Positions 1 through 7,569 of a stretch of DNA of 63,157 nt are shown here, one piece after another. The translations under genes were made by a program, and so were the position numbers. The notes below the pieces were generated by a model, which saw only the letters and a program-made list of their open reading frames with translations, searched no databases and was not told the origin of the DNA. Numbering within the stretch: the first letter of the stretch is position 1; each line of letters begins with the position of its first letter. The DNA comes from Planctomycetota bacterium (GTDB lineage: Bacteria > Planctomycetota > Phycisphaerae > Sedimentisphaerales > Anaerobacaceae), in contig JACNGQ010000250.1 in NCBI GenBank assembly GCA_014384025.1, positions 1 through 63,157 of the forward strand, read 5' to 3'.

Positions 1-2
1 GA

Positions 3-39
3 GTGCCTAAAGTGACTAAAGTGCCTAAAGTGAGCTAAA
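3..39. repeat. 9-bp tandem repeat, about four units
   Basis: Units GTGCCTAAA (3-11), GTGACTAAA (12-20), GTGCCTAAA (21-29) and GTGAGCTAAA (30-39) follow one another, and a partial fifth unit begins at 40. The array may extend left of the window. No function is visible. Confidence 0.75.
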
Positions 40-101
40 GTTGGGTATCTCATATATCAAATCTCAGATTTAATATTTCATATTCAGTGAGGGCAGAAAA
101 A

Positions 102-132
102 CCCCATTAGAGTATAAGGCACTCTAACGGGG
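102..132 (-). terminator. intrinsic terminator-like hairpin (leftward)
   Basis: Read on the minus strand, CCCCGTTAGAGT, a 7-nt loop and ACTCTAATGGGG form a 12-bp stem with one G.U pair. It is followed at once by TTTTT (101-97). This is the classical shape of a Rho-independent terminator for leftward transcription. On the plus strand the stem has an A.C mismatch and no T-run, so the leftward reading is preferred. The nearest leftward gene ends at 1018, some 0.9 kb away, so what it terminates is not clear. Confidence 0.55.
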
Positions 133-413
133 CAAGACACTGCCTCTATAATTAGACGGGTGTGCAGCACTTATGATTTATTATTTACTATTGACTATTT
201 ACGATTGATGGTTTGCTAATCCCCGATTACGGCATTCGGGGACAATTTTGACTTGGCTTTCTGGCCTGAACTTCCCCCTTCTGAGGGCTTTCGTTAGCCT
301 GCTGGCTAACACATACGTATTATACCATATTTTAGTCGAAAAATCAACTTAAAAAATCAAAAATCTACTTGACTCCCAATTGTGTACCTGATGCTTGGAA
401 GTTGTTGTTATGG

Positions 414-471
414 AAGGAGATAAAAATTATGGAAATATTTTATTTTTGTTTTTGAGAGTGAGCGTTTTTGA
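414..471. repeat. 58-bp interspersed repeat, copy 1
   Basis: This matches 610-667 with about four mismatches over 58 bases. It starts AAGGAGATAAAAATT and ends GCGTTTTTGA. The start contains a ribosome-binding-site-like AAGGAG, but no lasting frame follows. Confidence 0.7.
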
Positions 472-609
472 CTGAATATTCGAAGGATTTTCAGCCGTAT
501 TGAGAATTGCGTGATGCGTATTGCGTATTGAGAATTTATTGTTTTTTAGCGTTTTTGACTTAAAAAGTCTCGAATTTCGAGGCTGGATTCTTGTAACTCG
601 AGGTTCAAT

Positions 610-667
610 AAGGAGATAAAAATTTTGGAAATATTTTATTTTTGTTTTTGGGTGTGCGCGTTTTTGA
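610..667. repeat. 58-bp interspersed repeat, copy 2
   Basis: This is the second copy of the element at 414-471. It is followed immediately by a perfect 8-3-8 inverted repeat, GAAACTTC-CTC-GAAGTTTC, at 670-688. The terminal motif GCGTTTTTGA also occurs alone at 549-558, where it is followed by the dyad CTCGAA-T-TTCGAG (569-581). Confidence 0.7.
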
Positions 668-1017
668 ACGAAACTTCCTCGAAGTTTCATTAGTTTTGAG
701 TTTTTAGTGTTGAGTTTTGAGTTAAGGTGCCCCTTCGGGCACCTAATTTAACAGATTACTATCATTGGAAAATGGGGATTTTGGGTGAAAAATTGCTTGA
801 ATTTGTTGAATATTGGTGGTTTTTCTTTGTTTTTTAGTGTTTTTTGTCGAAAATTGGTAACTATATTGCCTATTTTCACGGTAAAATAAGGCAAAAGACA
901 GCGGGTAGCACAACACAGGTTTATCATTGGATGCTCCATACATCGGTTAGCTGCGAGAAGTTGATACGTTTTTAGCCGTGACAATTTATCGCAATATTAA
1001 ATTGTCCAACAACGTCT

Positions 1018-1614
1018 TTATTTATCGCTCAATATTTTTGAAAAATCGGTGTCTTTTGGAATACTATAGCCTACGTACTCTGAAATTCTTTTAATAAAAT
1101 CATCCTGAAGTTCCGAATCTTCCCTTTTTAAGTCAAGCAATTCCTCTGATCCGCTTTCCACTCCATTAGCGTATGCAGATTCCACAACGCCTTTGATATG
1201 CTTGGTACAATAATCTTTGACTTCGTTTTTCCCAGCTACTAATGCAATGTAATCTCGATATCTAATATTCACAATAGAGGCTACTACTGTGAGGATCGCA
1301 ATGATTGCCATAGCCACCCAAAAAACCATCCACCGGCTTTTGATAAGAAATACGGTATTACGGACGAAGATAAGCGAAATTACTTGAATTAAAAATGCCA
1401 GTAAAACATATCCGATACCACACAATGTATCTGCCTTTTGCGTAGCCAAAGACAGAATGTTTTGTTTTGAGGCAAAATCTAATGTTGAATATTTAGGTGA
1501 AGTTAAATATACAATAGCTTTAGGAGTTAAAGCCAGTACTCCTTTAGACAAAAAAACGGCACCAATTAAACCAAATAAAGCCGCCAAAAGACTAAGGGAT
1601 TTATGCAATTCCAT
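1018..1614 (-). CDS. hypothetical membrane protein, 198 aa
   Basis: I do not recognise the family. Three hydrophobic segments lie in the first 115 residues (roughly 8-30, 64-86 and 93-113). They are followed by a charged, soluble C-terminal half of about 85 residues that probably faces one compartment. The ATG at 1614 has TAGGAG about 8 nt upstream, which supports the start. The gene stands alone, with 272 bp of AT-rich DNA before it and the repeat region after it. Both it and the next upstream gene combine N-terminal membrane segments with a soluble C-terminal part, but nothing ties them together. No function is proposed. Confidence 0.65.
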   Translation of the reverse strand: MELHKSLSLLAALFGLIGAVFLSKGVLALTPKAIVYLTSPKYSTLDFASKQNILSLATQKADTLCGIGYVLLAFLIQVISLIFVRNTVFLIKSRWMVFWVAMAIIAILTVVASIVNIRYRDYIALVAGKNEVKDYCTKHIKGVVESAYANGVESGSEELLDLKREDSELQDDFIKRISEYVGYSIPKDTDFSKILSDK

Positions 1615-1886
1615 TTCATACTCCTATCTTTTAGAAAACTCATATTCCAGTACTACTCATTTTTATGATTGCCGCAGGACTGTCCGAAATACTTGAATAG
1701 CTCCTTTTTATTTTCGTTGTTTACAGACTTTTACCTTGTGGTAAATATTTCTTTTCAATCTATTTCTTGACAGTCTGTTTGCGAAACTGAACTTTTTTCT
1801 GCGGTTTCTTCGGTTCCATATATTTAACATTCTATTAAATTTATTATATAAAAATCAGTTTAGTTTACCCTTTCGGCCTTTTCACG

Positions 1887-2837
1887 CTATTCCTTTGCCC
1901 CGGCTTTTTCAAGGAGCTTAACAACTTTTGTATGACCATTTTGCGCCGCCATCAAAAGAGCCGTTACTCCATTTTCAGTACTCGTATTAACGTCAGCGCC
2001 TTTTTCTAAGAGGATATTGACCATTTCAGTATCGCCTGTGTATGCAGCTACCAGCAGAGCTGTTGCGCCTTTGTTATTCTTGATATTGATCTCGGCACCA
2101 TTTTCAAGCAGAAGCCCGACAATTGCTGTATGGCCGCTCTTAGTTGCTGCTGTCATCAAAGCTGTCTGGCCATTGTCGGTTGTTTTAGCATTTATATCGA
2201 TATCCTTTGCCAGTAGAATCTTGGTGATTTCCATATGGTTCTGCTCTGCTGCCAGCATCAAGGCCGTTATGCCTTTGTTAGTTTTCGCATTAACATCAGC
2301 ACCCTTCTCAAGGAGAAGTTTGACAATTTCCGCGTGGCCTTTGTATGCTGCCCATCCAAGAGCCGTTTTGCCATCGAAATCTTTCGAATTAGCCTCAATC
2401 CCATTAGTAAGTAAGCCCTGAACTGTCTGTAAGTCACCATATTTTACGGCTTGAATCAATTTAGCACTGTCTGTTGATTTATAGACTGTCTCATAAGCAT
2501 CAAGACGCTGCGAGTTTCGAATTTTTTCCGACGGGATACCAATTCTGACAATCCCAGCATAAACCGACCCAAAGATTTTAACGAAACTGTATAACAATGG
2601 GACACGATGGGCTAATATAAATGTGCATAACATGACAAAGATAAAACCAGACGGCAGTAGCCACCATGAGTGCAATTTATTTATTCCAAATACCCCTAAC
2701 AATATTGCGGCAACCATGTAAAATAATGCGCCCATTATTGTAAAGAGGCCTGCTCCAAGTTTAATTCTTACGCCCAGTGACCACGTTACGGCAAAGAAGA
2801 TTAAAATGGTGTAACCAACGTATCCGAATATTTGCAT
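1887..2837 (-). CDS. membrane-anchored ankyrin-repeat protein, 316 aa
   Basis: The first ~105 residues hold three or four hydrophobic segments. Residues ~125-316 form six consecutive ankyrin repeats of 33-34 residues with the usual G-TAL-AA-GH--V--LL--GA pattern. Ankyrin repeats bind other proteins, so this is probably a membrane-tethered interaction or scaffold protein. The repeats most likely face the cytoplasm, but topology is not certain. TAAAGGA precedes the ATG at 2837. It is monocistronic, with 272 bp to the next leftward gene. The partner and role are unknown. The repeats are regular and unbroken, so the gene looks intact. Confidence 0.85.
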   Translation of the reverse strand: MQIFGYVGYTILIFFAVTWSLGVRIKLGAGLFTIMGALFYMVAAILLGVFGINKLHSWWLLPSGFIFVMLCTFILAHRVPLLYSFVKIFGSVYAGIVRIGIPSEKIRNSQRLDAYETVYKSTDSAKLIQAVKYGDLQTVQGLLTNGIEANSKDFDGKTALGWAAYKGHAEIVKLLLEKGADVNAKTNKGITALMLAAEQNHMEITKILLAKDIDINAKTTDNGQTALMTAATKSGHTAIVGLLLENGAEINIKNNKGATALLVAAYTGDTEMVNILLEKGADVNTSTENGVTALLMAAQNGHTKVVKLLEKAGAKE

Positions 2838-2950
2838 TTCTTTTTCCTTTAACGCCTTCAGGGGTATAGGATAATGTAAAGAAATTAAAAAGGCAAAAGG
2901 AATATTTTAGAGAATTAGTGAATTAGAGATTGGTTAATTAGAAGGATATC

Positions 2951-2976
2951 AGGGCAAGCACATGGGGAAAGCCCCT
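2951..2976. repeat. degenerate REP-like hairpin upstream of the transposase
   Basis: AGGGC at 2951-2955 and GCCCCT at 2971-2976 can pair around CAAGCACATGGGGAAA. The tail GCCCCTAC is the same as that which follows the full palindromes at 3296 and 3609. It probably marks the left side of the transposase-associated repeat group. Confidence 0.4.
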
Positions 2977-3020
2977 ACAAAGAGGTTGGCAACTCAATGG
3001 ATATATCATAAAATTCATTC

Positions 3021-3551
3021 ATGTGCGGGAAGTATGATCCTAATATTCATCACCGTCGTTCCATTCGTCTTGAGGGATATGATTATTCACAAGATGGTTG
3101 GTATTCTGTTACGATCTGCGCTTTTGGCCACAAGTGCCTCTTCGGGAAATTTGTCAACGGACAGATTCAGTTATATGAATACGGTCGAATCATAGAGAAA
3201 TGCTGGAAATGGCTGGCCGAGCAATATGATTATGTGCATTTGGACAGTTACGTAGTTATGCCAAATCATATGCATGGGATTATTATTATTCGTGAGGGCG
3301 GTTCACGAACCGCCCCTACAAGCAATACGCAGAAATGCAAACCTTTATCGCGTTTAATTGGGGCTTTTAAGACTGTCTCTACTAAACAGATTAACATCAT
3401 CCGAAATACACCCGGTCGAAAATTATGGCAGCGAAATTATTACGAACATATCATACGTAATGAAGAAGAGTTGAATCACATTCGTGAGTATATTGCCGAA
3501 AATCCTCTCAATTGGGGAACAGATGAAGAAAATCCGGATGTAATGGCCTAA
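3021..3551 (+). CDS. REP-associated tyrosine transposase (RAYT), 176 aa
   Basis: This is an HUH single-strand nuclease of the Y1/TnpA_REP (IS200-like) family. Such proteins process REP palindromes. The metal-binding HxH is visible in PNHMHG at about residue 82-87. The catalytic tyrosine is probably in QRNYYEHIIRNEEE near residue 137, and the family-typical ending EYIAENPLNW is present. The start at 3021 gives the usual family opening (KYDPNIHHRRS) but has no strong ribosome-binding site. A perfect REP palindrome (3296-3315) lies inside the frame and is translated as GGSRTAP between the HxH and Tyr motifs, a linker that varies in the family. Two more REP sequences follow the gene. It is probably domesticated, not a mobile insertion sequence. 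Confidence 0.9.
   Translation: MCGKYDPNIHHRRSIRLEGYDYSQDGWYSVTICAFGHKCLFGKFVNGQIQLYEYGRIIEKCWKWLAEQYDYVHLDSYVVMPNHMHGIIIIREGGSRTAPTSNTQKCKPLSRLIGAFKTVSTKQINIIRNTPGRKLWQRNYYEHIIRNEEELNHIREYIAENPLNWGTDEENPDVMA
3296..3315. repeat. REP palindrome inside the RAYT frame
   Basis: GGGCGGTTC-AC-GAACCGCCC is a perfect 9-2-9 inverted repeat followed by CTAC. It differs from the copy at 3609-3628 only in the two central bases. It does not break the transposase frame. Confidence 0.85.
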
Positions 3552-3567
3552 CGCGTAAATCACGTAA

Positions 3568-3581
3568 GGGCGGTTCGCGAA
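3568..3581. repeat. partial REP, left arm only
   Basis: GGGCGGTTCGCGAA equals the first 14 bases of the palindrome at 3609-3628. The right arm is lost after that point. It lies 17 bp after the transposase stop codon. Confidence 0.7.
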
Positions 3582-3608
3582 GAAACCCAAACAACAAAAA
3601 AATACAAA

Positions 3609-3628
3609 GGGCGGTTCGCGAACCGCCC
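3609..3628. repeat. REP palindrome abutting the aconitase-X small-subunit stop
   Basis: GGGCGGTTC-GC-GAACCGCCC is a perfect 9-2-9 inverted repeat. The stop codon of the leftward gene at 3629 (CTA on this strand) is part of the REP flank CCTAC. The element therefore sits exactly at the 3' end of that gene, where it could act as a transcript-stabilising or terminating hairpin. Confidence 0.85.
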
Positions 3629-4072
3629 CTACGGGGGAGTATTAATTTTTACTGTTCCATCGGGTTCGATAGTTAGATGGTCGTTTTCTTTGATGGAGAA
3701 GAAGTCTTTTTCTTTCAGGACTACGATAGGAACAGCTTGATGGTATAGTTCGTCTGAGACTATACTCCCCAGTGCTAAAATTGGATCGACTTTAAGATTA
3801 ATTATGGCCGCGGGGGCGACACCGGCGGCTATACTTTCCATTAATGTGGCGCTTGATGTGCTCGAACCTCTGCCCTGCGGGAAGACGAACACGCGGCCGG
3901 TGACTATCGCTCCTGAAAGCTCATGACGGCGGTCTATTATTTCACCTGTACGCGGGCATATGCCTCCCCAGAAACTTATCGGCTCTTTGGAAACTAAAGC
4001 CGCTCCTTCGGCGGAGCCTGCGACTACAGGTTTTCCGGTCAGGATTTTTTCCACAGTGACTCCTTTTTGCAT
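3629..4072 (-). CDS. aconitase-X small (swivel) subunit, DUF126 family, 147 aa
   Basis: This is the small swivel-domain partner of the aconitase-X dehydratase encoded just upstream. The family signature is clear in GKPVVAGSAEGAALV (about 14-28), SFWGGICPRTGEIID and LPQGRGSSTSS-like text around residues 65-73. Known complexes of this kind dehydrate cis-3-hydroxy-L-proline in bacteria or mevalonate 5-phosphate in archaea. The ATG at 4072 overlaps the large subunit by 34 bp, so translation is coupled. A GTG at 4054 (codon 7) has an excellent AAAGGAG five bases upstream and may be the real start, giving 141 residues. The last codon runs straight into a REP palindrome. Confidence 0.85.
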   Translation of the reverse strand: MQKGVTVEKILTGKPVVAGSAEGAALVSKEPISFWGGICPRTGEIIDRRHELSGAIVTGRVFVFPQGRGSSTSSATLMESIAAGVAPAAIINLKVDPILALGSIVSDELYHQAVPIVVLKEKDFFSIKENDHLTIEPDGTVKINTPP

Positions 4073-5325
4073 ACAAGCCCCTTAACAGCCGAATCAACAC
4101 ACTCAGCCATATTCGCGAATGCGACCTGTACCGACAATTCTCCCGGGGCATAGTATGCGCACTTGCCGGAATTGGTCATAATTACCTTAGTATCCTTAGA
4201 GACTATCGGTGTGTGGAACATGCAGGTATCCAGGGTGATTTCTACTCCAAAGTCAGTGAGCGTATTCATAAACTCACTTCTTTGCAGAAGGGAGTAAGAT
4301 GTTTGGGAGGAAATAACAATAAACCTGACGTCCGGATGGAGCGTTTGGCCTGCTTCTTTGTGGGCTTTTATCAGCTCAGCCAATTGGCGAAACTCGTCGA
4401 AGGAAAAATGCGGACAACCCAATACGACCAAATCAAGATTGATACCTTCATGAGCTGTGGACAATTCAGAGGCGGCTTTCTGCAAATCAGAAAGATGAAT
4501 GTCAATCGCTCTTTCCGGCTGCTCACCCTGGAATGCTTCTTCCAACGTATTAGCTTCCGGGGTAATTCCGATGGCGTGAAAAAGGGCCAGGGCCCCTGAA
4601 GAGGCCGCGGCCGCACAAAAAGCTTTTAGCTGGTCGCTCGAAGCTTTAACGGGAAGGCCTTCAATGACCGGGATTTTATCATCGGCCAAGGAGCCTGTTA
4701 GATGTCCCAATACTGCGAAAAAAGCATTGCTTTGCATGATGGCAGGATTGATGTCCACGAGCCGTAACAGGATTTGCCCCTTGCGGTTTTGTTTTAGATG
4801 CAGGCCGCACTTAGGGACCCTGCCGGTTATGGCCGCACAGATATCAATAAAATCTCCGTATCTGTTGGTTCTGGCCCCGAGGACCGAATTGGCGTAGCAG
4901 ATGGCGTTGGATTCACCCCAGGCAAGTTGCTGACCGAACCTTGGGGTTAAATAACTTTGATAAGGGGCACAGGTCCAGGTGGGGATACACCCCATATCCG
5001 TATAGGCCTTTGCCTGCCTGATGGCTTTGGCGGCAAAATTTTCACTCACTCCAAATTGCCTCCAGTTCTGAAGATCGAGCGGTCCCATATTCAGCGTCGT
5101 AGGGATGGATACTTTTGCTCTTTTTGCTGCCAGGGTCTCGGCAAATTCCAGGCCCGTTTCGCTGAGCAGGCCGCAGCCGTCTATGTGGGCCTGGCTGACG
5201 TCCATCATTTCCGGCGCATCAACGACATCAGCCATTCTTACCATAATGCGCATGGCCATCTGTGCCGCAGGTCCTTTTTGGCCATTGAGCATCTGCTCAT
5301 CCTCCTGGCGGAGCTTAACCGACAT
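4039..5325 (-). CDS. aconitase-X catalytic subunit (DUF521), 428 aa
   Basis: This is the large iron-sulfur catalytic subunit of an AcnX-type hydro-lyase. The hallmark GESNAICYANSVLGARTNRYGD lies near residues 136-157, and conserved blocks TTLNMGP and TCAPYQ precede it. In type II enzymes the catalytic and swivel domains are separate proteins, as here. The substrate cannot be told from the sequence: cis-3-hydroxy-L-proline is the usual bacterial one and mevalonate 5-phosphate the archaeal one. No proline racemase, ketimine reductase or isoprenoid gene is nearby to decide. The 185 bp upstream contain a TATAAT-like -10 on the minus strand but no convincing -35. The pair forms its own two-gene transcription unit. 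Confidence 0.88.
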   Translation of the reverse strand: MSVKLRQEDEQMLNGQKGPAAQMAMRIMVRMADVVDAPEMMDVSQAHIDGCGLLSETGLEFAETLAAKRAKVSIPTTLNMGPLDLQNWRQFGVSENFAAKAIRQAKAYTDMGCIPTWTCAPYQSYLTPRFGQQLAWGESNAICYANSVLGARTNRYGDFIDICAAITGRVPKCGLHLKQNRKGQILLRLVDINPAIMQSNAFFAVLGHLTGSLADDKIPVIEGLPVKASSDQLKAFCAAAASSGALALFHAIGITPEANTLEEAFQGEQPERAIDIHLSDLQKAASELSTAHEGINLDLVVLGCPHFSFDEFRQLAELIKAHKEAGQTLHPDVRFIVISSQTSYSLLQRSEFMNTLTDFGVEITLDTCMFHTPIVSKDTKVIMTNSGKCAYYAPGELSVQVAFANMAECVDSAVKGLVCKKESLWKKS

Positions 5326-5510
5326 TGAATCCCCTTATTTACTTTCCTGCATGCTTGCTGCGTTATTTCATTATAAAGATTTGCATTGACAGTGATTACC
5401 AGAACAAGAACTGCTGAGAGCCAATGTGCTTTAGACATTTCTTTTTATACTCCATCGTTTATGTAGCTCAAATGATAATGCAGTTATCTGTGCAGTGTGA
5501 ACTTCGAGAC

Positions 5511-6266
5511 TTAATCCTCTTCAATAGCCCATCCATATTCCTTGTAGAATTTTCGCGAATCCGGGGATGCAAGAAAATTCATAAACTGCCTGGCGGCCTC
5601 GGGTTCCTTACTGAAAGACAACAGCCCGACTCCTGTTCCCCTCAGCACCTGCTGTTCTTTCGGTATTTCAATGACTTCTATTCTTTCCGGCTCCAGATGT
5701 TGAAAGGCCGTCCAGCCAAATGCGGCGTCGATTTCATTGGTCGCCACTGCTTCAACAATAGCAATGCAGCCGTTGGCGTAGTAACAGATGTTTTGCCGAA
5801 TCTTGTCCAAAAGTTTCAATCGTCCGCTGATATCTTCCCACAATCCTTTCAGGCAATCTATTACCGATACACCCAAACGAACACCAGGCATAGCTATATC
5901 TTCGACGGAACGTATATTCTTAGGATTGCCTGCCGATACAATAATAGCCGAAGTGCGGTATGCTATCGTACGGCGTTGCCCCTTTTGCACGATTTTTCGC
6001 ACTTCCCCGTCATCAAGTAAGTACTCCGCTCCCGCTATGGCAAGGTCATGTATTCCTGCATCGGATATTTCCAACAGAAAATCATCGCCGCCTGTCTCTC
6101 CAGTAGCTTCTTCAGCCACAGGATTGGCACAATGGCGGCTGCATACGTCGATTGCTACGGAGATGCCCGTCTGCTCTTCAAATAATTTGGCAGCTTTTTC
6201 CAGTGGTGCTGCACACGCCCTGGCACTGAAAATACGTACAATTTTATTGTCAGATTTCTGACTCAT
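5511..6266 (-). CDS. leaderless ModA-like substrate-binding-fold protein, 251 aa
   Basis: The protein has the type II periplasmic binding-protein fold of the molybdate/tungstate/sulfate-binding group. This shows in the opening strand and SARACAAPLEKAA, then GDDFLLEISDAGIHDL, and the final RQFMNFLASPDSRKFY. It differs from normal family members in having no signal peptide or lipobox. The ATG at 6266 is fixed by GGAG 9 nt upstream, so the leader was not simply missed. It has cysteines at ARAC and CSRHC near the ligand side. It overlaps the TauE-like gene by 17 bp and is the last gene of the leftward sulfur operon. No ABC permease or ATPase is present. It may bind an oxyanion or other ligand in the cytoplasm; the role is unknown. 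Confidence 0.8.
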   Translation of the reverse strand: MSQKSDNKIVRIFSARACAAPLEKAAKLFEEQTGISVAIDVCSRHCANPVAEEATGETGGDDFLLEISDAGIHDLAIAGAEYLLDDGEVRKIVQKGQRRTIAYRTSAIIVSAGNPKNIRSVEDIAMPGVRLGVSVIDCLKGLWEDISGRLKLLDKIRQNICYYANGCIAIVEAVATNEIDAAFGWTAFQHLEPERIEVIEIPKEQQVLRGTGVGLLSFSKEPEAARQFMNFLASPDSRKFYKEYGWAIEED

Positions 6267-6726
6267 TGTTTATTTCTCCATGTTTAAGTGAACTTACTGT
6301 TTTTTGTTCTGTCATACTATTATCAAGACCGGCTCGTCCCGGTTTTGCCGAAGTCATAAACATTTTTAGAGCTGCTATTACAAGAACCGCAGCGAATGCT
6401 TTCCTCAATATATGGCCCGGCAGGCGAGAGGCCAATTCTGTTCCAACCAACACTCCGACCAGAGCACCGCATATTATCAATCCAACAGGCAGGAGATTCA
6501 TCTCAATTTCCGGATTTCTCCAGTACCGCAGCGCCCCGGCCAGTGCCAATGGGGCCATCACAGCCAAGGCCATCCCCTGGGCGCTTTTCTGCCCAAAACC
6601 ACAAATCAATACGAGTGTGGGGACAATTATAGTTCCCCCGCCTAATCCCAGAGCACCTCCCATGAGGCCTGCACAGATATCCAACACAATAAAAACCCAC
6701 CACGGACTGGACAATTGGCCTATCAT
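6250..6726 (-). CDS. half-size TauE/SafE-family permease, 158 aa
   Basis: This belongs to the TauE/SafE family of sulfite, sulfoacetate and related organosulfur anion exporters. The family's GALGLGGGTIIVPTLV signature is at about residues 23-38. Only about four membrane segments are present, whereas full-length members have seven or eight from two repeats. It is therefore a one-repeat protein that presumably dimerises. The start has TGGAG 7 nt upstream. After residue ~125 a polar tail of about 30 residues follows, ending within the next gene. Its place between two solute-binding proteins in a sulfur operon suggests movement of a sulfur oxyanion, which is an inference. Confidence 0.8.
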   Translation of the reverse strand: MIGQLSSPWWVFIVLDICAGLMGGALGLGGGTIIVPTLVLICGFGQKSAQGMALAVMAPLALAGALRYWRNPEIEMNLLPVGLIICGALVGVLVGTELASRLPGHILRKAFAAVLVIAALKMFMTSAKPGRAGLDNSMTEQKTVSSLKHGEINNESEI

Positions 6727-6779
6727 AATTAATCTCCAATTTGCATACTATAAATGACTTCTCACCGGATAAATCCCTT

Positions 6780-7559
6780 TTATTCCGGAGGTTTGGTACT
6801 GTAGTTGTGTTTGTTAAAAATCCGTTGGCCTGCTTCAGATGTAACAAAATTCACGAACTTTTCCGCCAGCTCTTTATGCTTGCTGAATTTCAGCACACCA
6901 ATATCGACGGTGGAAATTACATTTTTCTCCGGGGGTATGGGTATTTCATCTCCGTAACCACTGTAGTATTTTGCTGTTGCGTCCCAGACGATAACAGCAT
7001 CGAGGGCTTTGGCCTGTATCTGCATACCCAGCTCATTAACAGTAAGGGATTGGAACACCAGATTTTTTTGTATGTCTTCCCGTTTAATATTGTTCTTTTC
7101 GAGTATCTGCTTTGATGTTCTGCCGATTGCACAAGCGTCCGAGTCACCAAGGCCCAGCTTTATTCCGGGTTTTAGCAGGTCATTTAACTCGCGGATTTCT
7201 TTCGGATTGCCCTTGCGAACGAGGATAGTTGGAACCCAGCAGCAAACCGATCGTTGGGAAAGAATCATACCTGCCTGGGCGGCCTGTTCAACATAATGTT
7301 TGTCGCCCGGCATATAGAGATCGCCCTGTCGTATAAGCTTTATCTTTGACAGCAGCACCTCACTGCCGGCATAATCCGGAGAAATCTTAATCCCATATTC
7401 GCGTCCAAAGGTCTCAATCAGCTCATCAGCCGGCGGACGGATACCGGCACCACAATATAACAACAGTTCTTCCTGGGTGGATTGTCCATCTTTTTTGTCG
7501 TCACAGCCAATGAACAAAATGGCCGGGATAATAATTACTGCCAATATTACTCGTTTCAT
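6780..7559 (-). CDS. ModA/WtpA-like solute-binding lipoprotein, 259 aa
   Basis: This is a type II solute-binding protein of the molybdate/tungstate-binding group. The start chosen (ATG at 7559) has AAGGGA just upstream and gives a clean lipoprotein leader, KRVILAVIIIPAILFIGC, with the lipid-attachment cysteine at residue 19. A longer frame from 7613 would overlap ThiH and spoil the leader. Conserved pieces include LLLYCGAGIRPPADEL, the GSEVLLSKI loop and VIVWDATAKYY. It lies 10 bp after thiH and 53 bp before the TauE-like gene. No ABC permease or ATPase lies in the window. It may hand an oxyanion to a transporter encoded elsewhere. Confidence 0.85.
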   Translation of the reverse strand: MKRVILAVIIIPAILFIGCDDKKDGQSTQEELLLYCGAGIRPPADELIETFGREYGIKISPDYAGSEVLLSKIKLIRQGDLYMPGDKHYVEQAAQAGMILSQRSVCCWVPTILVRKGNPKEIRELNDLLKPGIKLGLGDSDACAIGRTSKQILEKNNIKREDIQKNLVFQSLTVNELGMQIQAKALDAVIVWDATAKYYSGYGDEIPIPPEKNVISTVDIGVLKFSKHKELAEKFVNFVTSEAGQRIFNKHNYSTKPPE

Positions 7560-7569
7560 GTTTCCCTTC

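Larger units (their letters stand above)
1..1017. other. AT-rich repeat-bearing non-coding stretch
   Basis: No credible gene is seen here. Short open frames on both strands are built from low-complexity A/T runs and resemble no family I know. The stretch holds a 9-bp tandem repeat at its left end, a strong leftward terminator-like hairpin, a 58-bp repeat pair, three copies of GCGTTTTTGA each followed by a dyad, and a run of TTTGAGTT-type motifs near 691-724. It lies downstream of the leftward gene ending at 1018. It looks like a depot of small interspersed repeats. Confidence 0.7.

Noticed and set aside
427-984. Several overlapping open frames of 66-87 codons in the AT-rich left end
   Set aside because: They are translations of repeats and homopolymer runs, have no ribosome-binding sites that fit and no family features.
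1457-1696. 79-codon plus-strand frame
   Set aside because: It lies antisense to the start of the membrane protein gene, which has a better ribosome-binding site and clear membrane segments.
2962-3195. 77-codon frame before the transposase
   Set aside because: It overlaps the transposase in another frame and ends inside it. It might be read as an upstream leader but shows no supporting feature.
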